A stretch of 64,000 nt of DNA from an uncultured Verrucomicrobia subdivision 3 bacterium (GTDB lineage Bacteria > Verrucomicrobiota > Verrucomicrobiia > Limisphaerales > UBA11358): NCBI GenBank assembly GCA_903850425.1, contig CAINLR010000115.1, forward strand, positions 1 through 64,000, in the 5' to 3' direction. Positions 9,661-18,346 of this stretch are shown piece by piece; the stretch's first letter is position 1, and every line of letters starts with the position of its first letter. The notes under the pieces are model-generated. The model saw nothing but the letters and a program-made list of their open reading frames with translations. It was not told the origin of the DNA and did no database searches. Position numbers and translations under genes: made by a program.

Positions 9661-10158
9661 GAAACGACCATTTCGCCGAAAGCGGTGAATAAAGTGAACG
9701 ACGCGAAACCAACTGAACCGACTTACTACAACTCGTGCTACCGGCATGGAGTGGATGAGAAGCGGCGCGTCCAGATCCCGGCCAAGTGGCGGCCCGAAAA
9801 AGAGGGCGTCGAACTGACGATCATTTTGTGGCCGAAGCATCAGTCGGGCACCTGCCTGCGCGTTTTGCCGCCGGCGGAGATGGCAAAGCTCAAGGCGGAG
9901 ATTGATGCCATGCCGCGCGGTGACGCGAGCAAGGGCGTGCTGAAACGATTTATCGGCAGTGGCTCGGTGCAGGTCACGCTGGACAAAGGCGGCCGGATTT
10001 GTTTGCCCGACGAAATGGCGCGCGCGGCGGCGATCAAGGACGAGGCGATGCTCGTCGGCTTGCTGGACAGTTTTGAAATTTGGAATCCCGATCGTCATGA
10101 AAACGTAAAGGCGGCGGATGCGGCCTTCGCAACCGAGGCTTTCAAACTGATGGATTAA
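9655..10158 (+). CDS. mraZ: Transcriptional regulator MraZ
   Basis: MraZ is a ring-forming DNA-binding protein of the AbrB-like swapped-hairpin fold that represses the dcw operon. Both halves are visible: HGVDEKRRVQIPAKWRP (about 31-47) and LDKGGRICLPDEMARAA followed by VGLLDSFEIWNP. The GTG at 9655 gives an N-terminal extension of roughly 25 residues beyond the usual family start, and it coincides with the last operator repeat. A later start, for example the GTG at 9685, is therefore equally plausible. It is the first gene of the dcw cluster and probably autoregulated through the repeats at 9626-9660. Confidence 0.92.
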   Translation: MGETTISPKAVNKVNDAKPTEPTYYNSCYRHGVDEKRRVQIPAKWRPEKEGVELTIILWPKHQSGTCLRVLPPAEMAKLKAEIDAMPRGDASKGVLKRFIGSGSVQVTLDKGGRICLPDEMARAAAIKDEAMLVGLLDSFEIWNPDRHENVKAADAAFATEAFKLMD

Positions 10159-10161
10159 CTT

Positions 10162-10647
10162 ATGAACCTGGGCAACATGCTGGCAGCCGGCAAAAGTTTT
10201 ATCAGCGGCGGCGCTTCGGCGGCGTATCGCAAAAACAAGCGCGTGTATCTGCCAAAATTCAACACGGACAAAAATCCGTTCGCGCCGAAAGCGCTGGAGC
10301 AAACGGTCGCCGCGTCTGCGCCCGCGAGAAAAGTCGCGCTGCCCGTCGTAGCTACGGTGCAGAGAATTCCAGCGCTGGCACCGACGCCGTTGCGCGCGAC
10401 GAACTGGGCGAACAAATTGAATCCGTTCCGGTCGTCACCGCCGGCGGTCGCCGTGCCGCTGCCGCTGGTGCAGCCGGAATTACTTTCGCTCGACAGTGTG
10501 AAAGTGATTCACAACGATTTGACCGATGCGGACGTCGAAGTCGTGCCGGCCAAATCGCGCGGCGCGGCCGCGCTGGAAGTGCCCCTGTTGCCACCGGCGC
10601 GCGAGCCGTGGGAGTTCATGGGCGAACGGTTGATGAAATCTGTTTGA
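10162..10647 (+). CDS. Hypothetical protein of the dcw cluster, between mraZ and rsmH
   Basis: The 161-residue protein starts 3 nt after the mraZ stop and ends 9 nt before rsmH, so it is in the same transcript. It is basic at the N-terminus (AAYRKNKRVYLPKF) and Pro/Ala-rich in the middle. An acidic segment (SVKVIHNDLTDADVEVVP) and a tail WEFMGERLMKSV follow. There is no signal peptide or transmembrane segment. I recognise no family. Its place suggests a link to division or wall synthesis, which is inference. Codon use matches its neighbours. Confidence 0.75.
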   Translation: MNLGNMLAAGKSFISGGASAAYRKNKRVYLPKFNTDKNPFAPKALEQTVAASAPARKVALPVVATVQRIPALAPTPLRATNWANKLNPFRSSPPAVAVPLPLVQPELLSLDSVKVIHNDLTDADVEVVPAKSRGAAALEVPLLPPAREPWEFMGERLMKSV

Positions 10648-10656
10648 AAATGCACA

Positions 10657-11589
10657 GTGCCCGAATTTATTCACAAATCAGTGATGGCGGCGGAGGTGCT
10701 CGCCGCGCTCCAGCCGAGGCCGGGCGGACGTTACGCCGACGGCACCCTCGGTGGGGCTGGTCACGCGGCGAGCATTTTGGCCGCGAGTTCACCGACGGGC
10801 TGGCTGTCTGGGTGCGATCGCGATGGCGTCGCGGTTGAAGTCGCCAAAAAACGGTTGGCGGACCAGTTCGACGGCCGCTATGAAATCCGGCGTGGCAATT
10901 ATGCGGACCTGGCGGCTTGGATTCCGGCGGCGAGTTGTGCGGGCGTGCTGCTGGACCTGGGCGTGAGTTCGCCGCAGTTGGATGCGGCGGAACGCGGTTT
11001 CAGTTTTCAGAACGACGGCCCGCTGGACATGCGGATGGATGACCAGCAAACGCTGACGGCCGCCGATTTGGTGAATGAGTTGAGCGCGGACGAACTGGCG
11101 AAGATTTTTTGGGAATTTGGCGACGAGCGCGATTCGCGCCGGCTGGCGCGCGCAATGGTTCACGACCGCGTGGCGCGGAAGTTTACGACCACACGGCAAC
11201 TGGCCGAGCTGCTGGAAAGAATCTCGCCGCGCAATGGCAAGAAATCGCATCCGGCGACCAAAGTGTTTCAAGCGCTGCGGATCGCGGTGAACGATGAAAT
11301 CGGTTCGTTGAAACGCGGGCTGGCTGCGGCGGTGAAAATTCTGGCCCCCGGCGGACGGCTGGTGGTGATCACGTTTCATTCGCTGGAAGACCGCGGGGTG
11401 AAGGCGTTTGGCCGCGAAAAGACTCGCGAATATACGTTTCCGGGCGAAGTGGATGTGCCGGAGTTGCGCACGCCCATCGTGCCGGAATTGAAATGGGTTT
11501 CGCGCAAGGCCATCATGCCGGGCGAAATCGAGTTGAAAGAAAACCCGCGCGCCCGGAGCGCGCAGTTGAGAATTTTAGAAAAAGTTTAG
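10657..11589 (+). CDS. rsmH: 16S rRNA (cytosine1402-N4)-methyltransferase RsmH
   Basis: RsmH (MraW) methylates N4 of C1402 in the 16S rRNA decoding site using AdoMet. The 310-residue protein shows the AdoMet-binding region GGRYADGTLGGAGHA, the motif LLDLGVSSPQLDAAERGFSF followed by DGPLDMRMD, TKVFQALRIAVNDE, and the C-terminal VITFHSLEDR. Start is GTG at 10657, giving MPEFIHKSVM, the usual family N-terminus. It ends 1 nt before ftsL, as is common in dcw clusters. Confidence 0.97.
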   Translation: MPEFIHKSVMAAEVLAALQPRPGGRYADGTLGGAGHAASILAASSPTGWLSGCDRDGVAVEVAKKRLADQFDGRYEIRRGNYADLAAWIPAASCAGVLLDLGVSSPQLDAAERGFSFQNDGPLDMRMDDQQTLTAADLVNELSADELAKIFWEFGDERDSRRLARAMVHDRVARKFTTTRQLAELLERISPRNGKKSHPATKVFQALRIAVNDEIGSLKRGLAAAVKILAPGGRLVVITFHSLEDRGVKAFGREKTREYTFPGEVDVPELRTPIVPELKWVSRKAIMPGEIELKENPRARSAQLRILEKV

Positions 11590-11590
11590 C

Positions 11591-11968
11591 ATGGCAAAAA
11601 ATCGAAAAAATCAGGCGGCAGCGATCCGGTTTGGTCCGGCGCTGAAGGCCTCATTTTTCATCCTGCTGATCGGCGGTTCAGCGGTCGGTTTCGTGTGGCA
11701 GAAAAACCAGATTGACCAGCTCGGCCTGCAGATTGCCAGCCGGGAGAAGCAGGTTTTTCAGTATAAGCGCGACAATCAAAAACTGAAAATTCAGGTTTCG
11801 GATTTGCAATCGCCGGTGCGCCTGGATCAGCGCGTCAAAGGGTTGAATCTGGGACTCGCGCCCGCCCAGCCAACGCAGGTGGTGCACCTGGGCGAACTGG
11901 CTCCGGCGGCTGAGAGTAACGGGCCGCGCCAGTTTGCGCAGCGGCCCGCGGCGGATCTGACGCCATAG
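11591..11968 (+). CDS. ftsL: FtsL-like small bitopic division protein
   Basis: This 125-residue protein has a short basic cytoplasmic tail (MAKNRKNQ), one transmembrane helix (ASFFILLIGGSAVGFVWQ), and a coiled-coil-prone heptad segment (IDQLGLQIASREKQVFQYKRDNQKLKIQV). That is the FtsL/DivIC architecture, and it sits in the classical slot between rsmH and ftsI. FtsL forms the FtsQLB complex that activates FtsWI. The assignment rests on topology and position because FtsL sequences are poorly conserved. The C-terminal Pro/Ala-rich tail is not diagnostic. Confidence 0.8.
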   Translation: MAKNRKNQAAAIRFGPALKASFFILLIGGSAVGFVWQKNQIDQLGLQIASREKQVFQYKRDNQKLKIQVSDLQSPVRLDQRVKGLNLGLAPAQPTQVVHLGELAPAAESNGPRQFAQRPAADLTP

Positions 11969-12052
11969 CAACATAATTTTGGCCGCCGCTCGTGACGCCG
12001 TCGGGTGAGGAACCGATCGCCACGGGCGGTTGGCCGATTGGATTCACTGAGG

Positions 12053-13930
12053 ATGACCAATAAACTCCAAATCAGCCGGGCGCGGCTGCTGCTGTTCTTG
12101 ATCGGCCTGGCTTTTGTCGGGCTCTCGGGCTGGCTGGTTTACTTGCAGGTCGTGTGCCATGACGAACTGGCGAAAATGGCGCTGGACAAGACCCAGCACA
12201 AGTTCTGGCAGGAGGCGCGGCGCGGCGACATTCTGGATGTGCATGGCAACATTCTGGCCACGAGTGTCGCGGTGAAACGGATTTGCGCCAACCCTTCGAT
12301 GATCGGCAACCAACAGGCCGTGGTGGCCCGCGCACTGGCCCCATTGTTGCAACTAAGCGAAGCCGAAGTGGCGGACAAACTCACGCCGCACGTGGCCCGC
12401 AACCCCAAGGGTGAACTGGTCACGAACGATCTGCACTATGCGCGGCTGACGAAAAACTACGTGTCCGAGGAGACCTGGCAGCGCATTTTTGCGACCATGA
12501 CCAATCTTTCTTTCGGTGTGAATGAAAAGCTTTTAAACCGAACCAACCGCGCGTTTTTTGCCAGCCTGCGGCAGTCGGCGATCTATGCCGAGTCGGCGCA
12601 AGTCCGCAATTATCCCAACGATTCGCTAGCGGCGCAGGTCGTCGGTTTTGCCGCCGTCGAGGAGACCAAGGCGGAGGGGCGGATCACGGAGCAGATTGTG
12701 GGTCGCGACGGCATTGAATCTTCCATGACCAAACCGCTCAGCGGCGTGGCGGGCTGGCGGTTGACCGAGCGGGACAGCAAGCAACGCGAGTTGGTGGCGT
12801 TGCGCAATGAGGATGTGCATCCGCGCGACGGCTTGAATGTGGTGCTGACGATTGACGAAGCCGTGCAGCACATCGTCGAGACGGCACTGGTTGACGCGCT
12901 GCAAAAACACACGCCGAAGAGCATTACCGGCATCGTCCTGCGCCCGCGCACGGGCGAAATTTTGGCGATGGCTTCGCTGCCAAATTTCAACCCGAACAAT
13001 CTCAACACGTATTCGACCAACAGCCGCAACCGCGTCATCAACGACATTGTGGAGCCGGGTTCCACTTTCAAGGTGGTCGTGGTCTCGGGCGCGCTCAACA
13101 ACGGCGTGGTGAAGCTGACGGACCAATTTGATTGCGAACATGGGCGGTTTGCGTTCGCGGGCCGGACGTTGCATGATGCCGAGCCGCATGGCATCCTGAC
13201 CACCAAGGGCATCATTACCGAATCATCCAACATTGGCGCGGCCAAGATCGGCATCAAGCTGGGCGAACAAGGCCTTTACGACTACGCGTGGGATTATGGT
13301 TTCGGCCAGCGCTCGGGCATTCAATTGCCGGGCGAGCAGGGCGGGATTTTGAACCCCACCAGGAAGTGGAGCAAGGTTTCCATCGCGCAGATTCCCATGG
13401 GCCAAGGCGTGGCGGTGACGCGCCTGCAGATGGCGATGGCGATGGCGGCCATTGCGAATAACGGCTGGCTGATGCGACCGATGCTCGTCAGTCAATTGCA
13501 GGAACGCGACGGCGGCGTGGTGCAGCGCTACACGTCGCAGCGCGTGCGGCAGGTGATCAGCGAGGCGACGAGCCGGCTGATGATCGAAGCCTTGAAAACG
13601 GTCGTGCTCAAGGGCGGCACGGCCCCCGAGGCGGCGCTGAAAAACTACGTCGTTGCGGGCAAAACCGGCACGGCGCAGAAAGTGGAAAATGGCACCTATG
13701 CGGCCGGCAAATATATCTCGTCCTTCATCGGATTTTTCCCGGCGGACAACCCGGAACTGTTGATTTCCGTCGTGATGGACGAGCCGAAAGAGGGGCACTA
13801 TGGCGGCAAAGTCTGCGGCCCGGTGTTCCGCGACATCGCCGAGCGCTGCGCGAGCTATTTGAACATTCCACCGGATCCGACGCTGATGACGAACGCCGTG
13901 CCGCTCGTCGCGACCAACGGGCTCAAATAA
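12053..13930 (+). CDS. ftsI: Division-specific peptidoglycan transpeptidase FtsI (class B PBP)
   Basis: FtsI cross-links septal peptidoglycan together with FtsW. The 625-residue protein has an N-terminal membrane anchor (LLLFLIGLAFVGLSGWLVYL), the dimerisation region beginning RRGDILDVHGNILATS, and all penicillin-binding motifs: SxxK as STFK (Ser337), SxN as SSN (391-393) and KTG (537-539). The ATG at 12053, preceded by tgagg, is preferred to an in-frame GTG at 12005. No PASTA domain is present. In many dcw clusters murE follows; here a SIMPL gene takes that place. Confidence 0.96.
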   Translation: MTNKLQISRARLLLFLIGLAFVGLSGWLVYLQVVCHDELAKMALDKTQHKFWQEARRGDILDVHGNILATSVAVKRICANPSMIGNQQAVVARALAPLLQLSEAEVADKLTPHVARNPKGELVTNDLHYARLTKNYVSEETWQRIFATMTNLSFGVNEKLLNRTNRAFFASLRQSAIYAESAQVRNYPNDSLAAQVVGFAAVEETKAEGRITEQIVGRDGIESSMTKPLSGVAGWRLTERDSKQRELVALRNEDVHPRDGLNVVLTIDEAVQHIVETALVDALQKHTPKSITGIVLRPRTGEILAMASLPNFNPNNLNTYSTNSRNRVINDIVEPGSTFKVVVVSGALNNGVVKLTDQFDCEHGRFAFAGRTLHDAEPHGILTTKGIITESSNIGAAKIGIKLGEQGLYDYAWDYGFGQRSGIQLPGEQGGILNPTRKWSKVSIAQIPMGQGVAVTRLQMAMAMAAIANNGWLMRPMLVSQLQERDGGVVQRYTSQRVRQVISEATSRLMIEALKTVVLKGGTAPEAALKNYVVAGKTGTAQKVENGTYAAGKYISSFIGFFPADNPELLISVVMDEPKEGHYGGKVCGPVFRDIAERCASYLNIPPDPTLMTNAVPLVATNGLK

Positions 13931-13940
13931 TTTATTTTTT

Positions 13941-14672
13941 ATGAACGAATCTCGTCCGCAACTTTTTGGGATGCTTGCCGGCCTTTTCCTGGCGGCAGGC
14001 CTCGTCGGCTCCGCGATGCTCGGCACCGCCGCCTGGGTGAAGATCAAAAATTCTCAGTTCATCACTGTCAAAGGGTCCGCCCGGAAAAATATTGACTCCG
14101 ACCTCGCCGTCTGGCGCGGCAGCTTTGTGGTGGAAGCGGAAACGCTGCTCGAGGCGCAGCACAAAATCCAGGCGAACCACGCGGTGGTGGAAAAATTCCT
14201 GGCCGATGCGGGCATCACCAATTATTCCTTTGCGCCCATCAACATTGAGGAAGTCCGCGCGATGCAAAAAAGCGCGGAGGGCTGGACCCAGCAGCGGACC
14301 ACGGGTTTTCGATTGAGCCAGTTGGTGCGGGTCGAGTCCACGGATGTCACGCGGTTGGAGCATCTGGATTCGACGCCGCTAGTGGAGCAGGGGTTGTTGT
14401 TCACGACCGAGCCACCGCAGTTTATTTTCACCAGCGTCGGCGAGATGAAAATCGAGATGTTGGCCGAGGCGACCAAGAACGCCCGCGCCCGCGCCGAGCA
14501 GATCGCGACGAACGGCGGCAGCGGCATCGCCCAGTTGCACGACGCCGACATGGGCGTTTTTCAGATCACGCCGTTGCACAGCAATGACACCAGTGGCGAG
14601 GGCATGAGCGACACCTCCTCACGCCAAAAAACCATCACGGCCGTGGTGACGGCGACCTTCCGGCTGAAATAA
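13941..14672 (+). CDS. SIMPL (DUF541) domain envelope protein in the dcw cluster
   Basis: The 243-residue protein has an N-terminal transmembrane or signal anchor (LFGMLAGLFLAAGLVGSAML). A SIMPL domain follows: FITVKGSARKNIDSDLA, VEKFLADAGIT, an internal repeat-like RLSQLVRVES, and the conserved EATKNARARAEQIA. SIMPL proteins are periplasmic or membrane-associated and linked to oxidative-stress phenotypes, but no biochemical activity is firmly established. It lies 10 nt after ftsI and 5 nt before murF, exactly where murE usually sits. A wall- or division-related role is inferred only from this context. Confidence 0.85.
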   Translation: MNESRPQLFGMLAGLFLAAGLVGSAMLGTAAWVKIKNSQFITVKGSARKNIDSDLAVWRGSFVVEAETLLEAQHKIQANHAVVEKFLADAGITNYSFAPINIEEVRAMQKSAEGWTQQRTTGFRLSQLVRVESTDVTRLEHLDSTPLVEQGLLFTTEPPQFIFTSVGEMKIEMLAEATKNARARAEQIATNGGSGIAQLHDADMGVFQITPLHSNDTSGEGMSDTSSRQKTITAVVTATFRLK

Positions 14673-14677
14673 TTTTT

Positions 14678-16063
14678 GTGGAAGCACGCTCTTTGAAATT
14701 TATTGCGGATGCCTGCCACGCCGAAATCAGCAACGGCGCGGGCGCTTTGATCGTCAATAATGTCAGCACCGATTCGCGGTCGGCCAAGGCGGGGGATGTT
14801 TTCTTTGCGATCCAAGGTGAGAAGTTCGACGGCCACAAATTCATCAATGAAGTCGCGGCCAAAGGCGTGGTCGCCGTGGTCGTGGACAAAAACAAAATTC
14901 CCGCGCCGCTGCCAACATGTGCCGTGCTGGTGGTGGCCGATGTGCGTCTGGCGTTGGGCCGACTCGCGGCAACGTATCGCAAAGATTTTGCTCTGCCCAT
15001 CGTCGTGGTGGGCGGGTCGAATGGCAAGACGACGACCAAGGAATTGCTGGCGTCCATCCTGCGCCAGAAATTTCCGACGCTCTGGAGCGAGGCGAGTTTT
15101 AATAATGACATCGGCGTGCCGATGACCCTGCTGCGATTGGAGAAGACGCATCAAGCCGCCGTGCTGGAGACGGGCACCAATCATCCGGGCGAACTCGCGC
15201 CGCTGGTGGAAATGATTCAGCCGCAGTTCGGCATCATGACGAATATCGGGCGCGAGCATCTGGAATTTTTTGGCGACGTCGCGGGCGTGGCGCAGGAAGA
15301 AGGCCGGCTCGCGGAGCGGTTGCCGGCGGACGGAAAGCTGTTCATCGGCGGCGACAATGCGTGGACGGAAAAAATTGCGGCGCGGACCAAGGCGGCCATT
15401 GTCCGCGTCGGGCTTGGCGAAAAAAACGACTGGCGCGCGGGCAAGATTCGTTTGGACAAAAGCGGCGGAACTTTTCAAGTCGCCGCGCCGGCGGCCGAAC
15501 TGAGCGGCGAGTATCGGATTAATTTATTGGGTCGCCATCAGGTGACGAATGCGCTGCTGGCGATGGCTGTCGGGGCGGAACTAGGCTTGAGTCGCGCCGA
15601 GATCCAGCGCGGCTTGAGCGAAAACAAACCCGTGAAAATGCGGCTGCAGTTTTGGGAGGCGAACGGGGTGCGCGTGCTCGACGACGCCTACAACGCAAAT
15701 GCGGATTCGATGATCGCGGCCTTGGAAACCTTGTGTGATCTGCCGTTGCAAGGCCGGCGCGTGGCGATTCTCGGCGACATGGCGGAGCTCGGCGCGCACA
15801 GCGCGGCGGCGCACGCGGAAGTCGGCAAACGGGCGGGCGAGCTGGGCATCGGCCAGTTGTTCGCGGTGGGCAAGATGGCGGCGGTCACGGCGCAGGCGGC
15901 ACGCGCCGCCGGTTTGACTCGCGTGATTGAATTTGCCGACGTGGAAATGGCGGTGACGGCGGTCAGAAAATTTTTGAAAACGGGCGATGTGGTGTTGTTG
16001 AAGGCGTCGCGTTCGTCGCGGCTGGAACGCATCGCGGACACTTTGAAAGCAGACAAATATTGA
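14678..16063 (+). CDS. murF: UDP-MurNAc-tripeptide:D-Ala-D-Ala ligase MurF
   Basis: MurF adds D-Ala-D-Ala to the UDP-MurNAc-tripeptide in the cytoplasm with ATP. The 461-residue protein shows VSTDSRSAKAGDVFFAIQGE, the P-loop GGSNGKTTTKELL, SFNNDIGVPMTLL, LETGTNHPGELAPL, and the C-terminal VLDDAYNANADSM and LKASRSSRLE, which together separate it from MurE, MurC and MurD. Start is GTG at 14678; no clear Shine-Dalgarno is seen. It is followed 1 nt later by mraY. It is the only Mur ligase in this dcw cluster. Confidence 0.96.
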   Translation: MEARSLKFIADACHAEISNGAGALIVNNVSTDSRSAKAGDVFFAIQGEKFDGHKFINEVAAKGVVAVVVDKNKIPAPLPTCAVLVVADVRLALGRLAATYRKDFALPIVVVGGSNGKTTTKELLASILRQKFPTLWSEASFNNDIGVPMTLLRLEKTHQAAVLETGTNHPGELAPLVEMIQPQFGIMTNIGREHLEFFGDVAGVAQEEGRLAERLPADGKLFIGGDNAWTEKIAARTKAAIVRVGLGEKNDWRAGKIRLDKSGGTFQVAAPAAELSGEYRINLLGRHQVTNALLAMAVGAELGLSRAEIQRGLSENKPVKMRLQFWEANGVRVLDDAYNANADSMIAALETLCDLPLQGRRVAILGDMAELGAHSAAAHAEVGKRAGELGIGQLFAVGKMAAVTAQAARAAGLTRVIEFADVEMAVTAVRKFLKTGDVVLLKASRSSRLERIADTLKADKY

Positions 16064-16064
16064 G

Positions 16065-17246
16065 ATGATCTTCTATTTGAGCCAATGCATTTTGGACTGG
16101 GCGCACGGCACCGAGTGGGAGTCGCGGCTGTCATTTTTGCGCCTGTTCAAATACATCACCGTGCGTTGTGCGGGCGCGGCGGTGACGGCCTTGATTTTGA
16201 GCTGGTGGCTCGGGCCGAAAATCATCCGCTGGCTGAAGGAATTGAAATTCGGCCAGGAATACGCGGACAAGGCCGAAGAAGCGGGCTTGTCCGCACTGCG
16301 CGGGAACAAGCGCGGCACGCCGACGATGGGCGGCGTGATGATTGTGCTGGCGCTGATTGTGTCCACGATGCTGTGGGCGCAGTGGAACGCCCAGGTGGAA
16401 CTGACAATGCTCTCCGTCTTGGTTCTGGCCGGGTTGGGTTTTTATGACGACTACGCGAAAATCATGAAGCAGACCGGGGGTGGCACGCCGCCGCGAGTGA
16501 AGCTGATCACTCAGTTCGCGCTGGCGGCGTTCGTGGGAATTTACCTGTGGCAGTTGCCGGCGATGAGTGAACTGCGTTTGCTGGGCAGCAAAACGATCCT
16601 CCACAGCAATCTGGCCACCGATCTGATGCTGCCGTTTTACAAATATCCGATCTACCTCGGCGCGGCGGCCGGCATCGCCGTGGTGATGCTGGCGATTGTC
16701 GGCAGTTCCAACGCGGTGAATTTGACCGATGGGCTGGACGGGCTGGCGATTGGTTGCACCCTGATCGTGGGCTTTGTTTTTCTAGTCTTCACCTACCTGG
16801 CCGGCAACGTGAAGGCGGCCACGTATCTGCAAATTCCGCTGGTGCCAGGCGCGGGCGAACTGACGGTTTTTTGCGCGGCTTTGCTCGGTGCCGGCCTGGG
16901 CTTTTTGTGGTTCAACTGTCATCCGGCCCAGGTGTTCATGGGCGACACGGGGTCCCTCGCGCTGGGCGGCGCGTTCGGCATCGTGGCGGTGCTGATTCAC
17001 CAGCCATTCGTGCTGGTGATCGCCGGCGGCGTGTTTGTGGCGGAGGCCGTCTCGGTGATTTTGCAGCGCGGCTGGTTCAAGTTCACGCGGCGGCAAACGG
17101 GCACCGGCCGACGGATTTTTTTGATGGCCCCGCTGCATCACCATTTTGAGAAAAAAGGCTGGCATGAATCCCAGGTGGTGATGCGGTTTTACATTCTGTG
17201 CGTGCTGTGCGCGGTGGTGGCGCTGGCGACGTTGAAACTCCGGTGA
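16065..17246 (+). CDS. mraY: Phospho-MurNAc-pentapeptide translocase MraY
   Basis: MraY transfers phospho-MurNAc-pentapeptide onto undecaprenyl phosphate to make lipid I at the inner membrane. The 393-residue polytopic protein carries GTPTMGGVMIVLAL, GFYDDYAKI (catalytic Asp pair), SSNAVNLTDGLDGLAIG, the HPAQVFMGDTGSLALGG loop and MAPLHHHFEKKGW. It starts 1 nt after the murF stop. It is slightly longer than the usual 360 residues because of an N-terminal extension. No murD follows; a 293-nt gap leads to the LysM gene. Confidence 0.97.
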   Translation: MIFYLSQCILDWAHGTEWESRLSFLRLFKYITVRCAGAAVTALILSWWLGPKIIRWLKELKFGQEYADKAEEAGLSALRGNKRGTPTMGGVMIVLALIVSTMLWAQWNAQVELTMLSVLVLAGLGFYDDYAKIMKQTGGGTPPRVKLITQFALAAFVGIYLWQLPAMSELRLLGSKTILHSNLATDLMLPFYKYPIYLGAAAGIAVVMLAIVGSSNAVNLTDGLDGLAIGCTLIVGFVFLVFTYLAGNVKAATYLQIPLVPGAGELTVFCAALLGAGLGFLWFNCHPAQVFMGDTGSLALGGAFGIVAVLIHQPFVLVIAGGVFVAEAVSVILQRGWFKFTRRQTGTGRRIFLMAPLHHHFEKKGWHESQVVMRFYILCVLCAVVALATLKLR

Positions 17247-17539
17247 TATGAACAACTCGAATGGTCGAAAATACCGTTGCTGTTCGCGCTTCTTTTCTTG
17301 CGCGAACGCGCCCCGATTGTTACATATTTTGGCGCGAGCGGTGGTGTGCCCGGCAGTTGGCGGAGCGGTTTCACGATTTCAGTCTTCGACTAGTTGTCAT
17401 TCCAATTGTGAGGTCACACCCGGTTCGGCGATTTTTAACCATTTAACGCGTTGCAGAATTTTTCGAGGGAAAGTTTTGCGGCGTCAAAATCAAAAACAAA
17501 AACAGCACCTCGACGAAAGGACGCAACTGCGCCAAACCT
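17247..17539. other. Gap inside the dcw cluster, no gene seen
   Basis: This is the one long gap in the cluster, at the usual site of murD. No ligase remnant is visible in any frame. An 8-bp inverted repeat (gttcgcgc 17282-17289 / gcgcgaac 17300-17307) forms a small hairpin without a T-run. The stretch may hold a secondary promoter for the LysM gene, but I see no convincing -35/-10 pair. Confidence 0.5.
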
Positions 17540-18307
17540 ATGAATAACCCGAACCCGTTTCTTCCCCAAGGCTCCCTGCTCGAGCAACAAAGCCGGCGCC
17601 GTTCCCAGCTCAAAATCGGCGTCTCCTGCGTGCTCGCCGTGAGCGTGCTCGGCCTGGTGGGCATGCTCATCCAAGGCTGCGAGCGCAAGACCCCGACGGC
17701 CAACGAACCCTTGGTGGAAACGAACGCGTTTGTGCTCGATCCCGCCACCAACACGCCGCCGCCGGCGATGGACACGAACACGACCGTGATGCTGCCGCCG
17801 CCCGTGACCAATACGCCGGTCGTGATCCCGCCGGCCGTGGTTGAACCGGTGGTTCCTGCGGGCTCGGAATACGTCGTGGTCAAAGGCGACTCGCTCGCGA
17901 AAATCGCCAAGAAAAATGGCGTTTCTCAAAAAGCCATGGAAGCCGCGAACCCTGGCGTCGTCCCGACCAAGTTGAAGATTGGCCAAAAGCTGGTCTTGCC
18001 CGCTGGTGGCAAAACCGCCACGCCGGCCGCTGCCCCAGCCACCGTCGCGGCGGGTGATGGCAACGGCAAGAGTTACACCGTGAAATCGGGCGACAACCTG
18101 ACCAAGATCGCCAAAGCCCACGGCACCACCGCCAAAGCCATCGAGGCTGCGAACGGGATGACCACCACGAAAATCAAAGTCGGCCAGAAGCTCAAGATTC
18201 CGTCCAAAGCGGAAGCTGCCGCGCCCGCCGCCCCGCCGGTGGAAACCATGCCCGCGACGCCGGCGTTGACCACTCCGCCTCCGTCGGCTGCGACCCCGGT
18301 GAAGTAA
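17540..18307 (+). CDS. Membrane-anchored protein with two LysM domains
   Basis: The 255-residue protein has one N-terminal transmembrane segment (LKIGVSCVLAVSVLGLVGML) and a Pro/Thr-rich linker. Two LysM modules follow, at about 113-160 (YVVVKGDSLAKIAKKNGVS...LKIGQKLVLP) and 176-220 (YTVKSGDNLTKIAKAHGTT...IKVGQKLKIP), then a Pro/Ala-rich tail. LysM binds N-acetylglucosamine-containing glycans such as peptidoglycan. No peptidase or amidase domain is attached. Its place between mraY and ftsW suggests a structural or recruiting role in wall synthesis or division, which is inference. Confidence 0.9.
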   Translation: MNNPNPFLPQGSLLEQQSRRRSQLKIGVSCVLAVSVLGLVGMLIQGCERKTPTANEPLVETNAFVLDPATNTPPPAMDTNTTVMLPPPVTNTPVVIPPAVVEPVVPAGSEYVVVKGDSLAKIAKKNGVSQKAMEAANPGVVPTKLKIGQKLVLPAGGKTATPAAAPATVAAGDGNGKSYTVKSGDNLTKIAKAHGTTAKAIEAANGMTTTKIKVGQKLKIPSKAEAAAPAAPPVETMPATPALTTPPPSAATPVK

Positions 18308-18346
18308 TCGTCGCGGAAAGCGGCTGGCATTTTTTGCAACCTTGAA

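Noticed and set aside
14678-16063. MurE, because the gene follows ftsI in the cluster
   Set aside because: The motifs NNDIGVPMTLL, DDAYNANADSM and LKASRSSRLE are those of MurF.
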